Source of the DNA: Hyphomicrobiales bacterium
GTDB taxonomy: Bacteria; Pseudomonadota; Alphaproteobacteria; Rhizobiales; Beijerinckiaceae
DNA length: 64,000 bases
Reading direction: 5' to 3'
NCBI GenBank assembly: GCA_930633525.1
Contig: CAKNFP010000001.1
Coordinates: 2,458,001 to 2,522,000, forward strand
The notes beneath the pieces are model-generated. The model searched no databases and had not been told where the DNA came from. It was given only the letters and a program-made list of their open reading frames with translations. The translations under genes and the position numbers were made by a program. This document shows, one piece after another, positions 63,808 to 64,000 of the stretch. The stretch's first letter is position 1; the number at the start of each line of letters is the position of its first letter.

Positions 63808-64000
63808 CTATTTCGCCATATGGCGCGACCATACTGCGAGATAGGCGCCCGCCGACGCCAGCGTCAAGCAGGCGACGACGATCATCAGGATATCGATCAA
63901 CGGTCCCCAGTCTAATCCAAAGCCACGCGAGCCGAGAACGATAGCAGCCAGAGCGATTTGCATGCCCGTATTCAGCTTGCTGACGATGAGCGGCCTGATC
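63808..64000 (-). CDS. CDP-alcohol phosphatidyltransferase family protein (N-terminus outside window)
   Basis: Reading the minus strand in from the window edge gives RPLIVSKLNTGMQIALAA, then LDWGPLIDILMIVVACLTLA and a stop at 63808. The ISKLNT-type motif followed by two membrane helices matches the C-terminal part of CDP-alcohol phosphatidyltransferases, which make phospholipids such as phosphatidylglycerol phosphate. The catalytic DGxxAR motif lies beyond the window, so the substrate cannot be assigned. It ends 26 bases before the AI-2E-type gene in the same direction. Confidence 0.7.
   Translation of the reverse strand, partial: IRPLIVSKLNTGMQIALAAIVLGSRGFGLDWGPLIDILMIVVACLTLASAGAYLAVWSRHMAK

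Overview
The window is a GC-rich, gene-dense piece of an alphaproteobacterial chromosome, most likely from the Hyphomicrobiales (Rhizobiales). The evidence is the gene order (uvrA/ssb/gyrA/coaD/cyclophilins/queA/tgt; yajC-secD-secF with Mth938-like and phytoene-synthase-like genes; dgt-argS-SPOR-nagZ-scpA-scpB-tatABC-serS-surE-pcm-nlpD; hdaA-ppk1-ppx), a rhizobial-type LexA box (GTTC-N7-GTTC), and dispersed GTCATCCCGG-type palindromes. I could not fix the genus. I saw no rRNA, tRNA, CRISPR array, transposase, integrase or phage gene.

Layout. Positions 1-6402 are a surface-glycan block: a SAM methyltransferase open at the window edge, three GT4-type glycosyltransferases with ATGA overlaps, and a GDP-mannose 4,6-dehydratase. 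Positions 6916-14228 hold a DUF4864 exported protein, the queuosine genes tgt and queA, a cytosolic and an exported cyclophilin, coaD, a class of PPK2 kinase, an EVE-domain protein and a PLP-dependent threonine/serine dehydratase. Positions 14590-23415 carry gyrA, a phytase-like secreted protein, and the divergent SOS pair ssb/uvrA. Positions 23622-31075 contain a DUF1127 protein, trmFO, two homologues of mitochondrial complex I assembly factors beside secF-secD-yajC, and a DUF815 ATPase.

Positions 31362-46170 form one long minus-strand run from dgt to an NlpD-like LytM lipoprotein. It covers dNTP control, tRNA charging, cell envelope and division (SPOR, NagZ), chromosome condensation (ScpAB), Tat export and protein repair. 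Then come erpA, an unrecognised 590-residue membrane-anchored protein, a small secreted protein, and the malic enzyme maeB. Positions 51637-54355 are a second small surface-modification island (hexapeptide acetyltransferase, acyltransferase 3, GT2). The right end has aspS, rnd, and a tightly overlapping minus-strand operon running CDP-alcohol phosphatidyltransferase, AI-2E-type permease, hdaA, ppk1, ppx.

Most of the window is conserved housekeeping. I found no clear new multi-gene system. The points most worth a second look are: a TGT enzyme lacking two of three zinc cysteines; a phytoene-synthase-fold protein without its Asp-rich motifs next to an Mth938 protein; the SOS box; the degenerate NlpD; long unusual tails on TatB, UvrA and PPK1; an orphan 590-residue protein; and three families of palindromic intergenic repeats.
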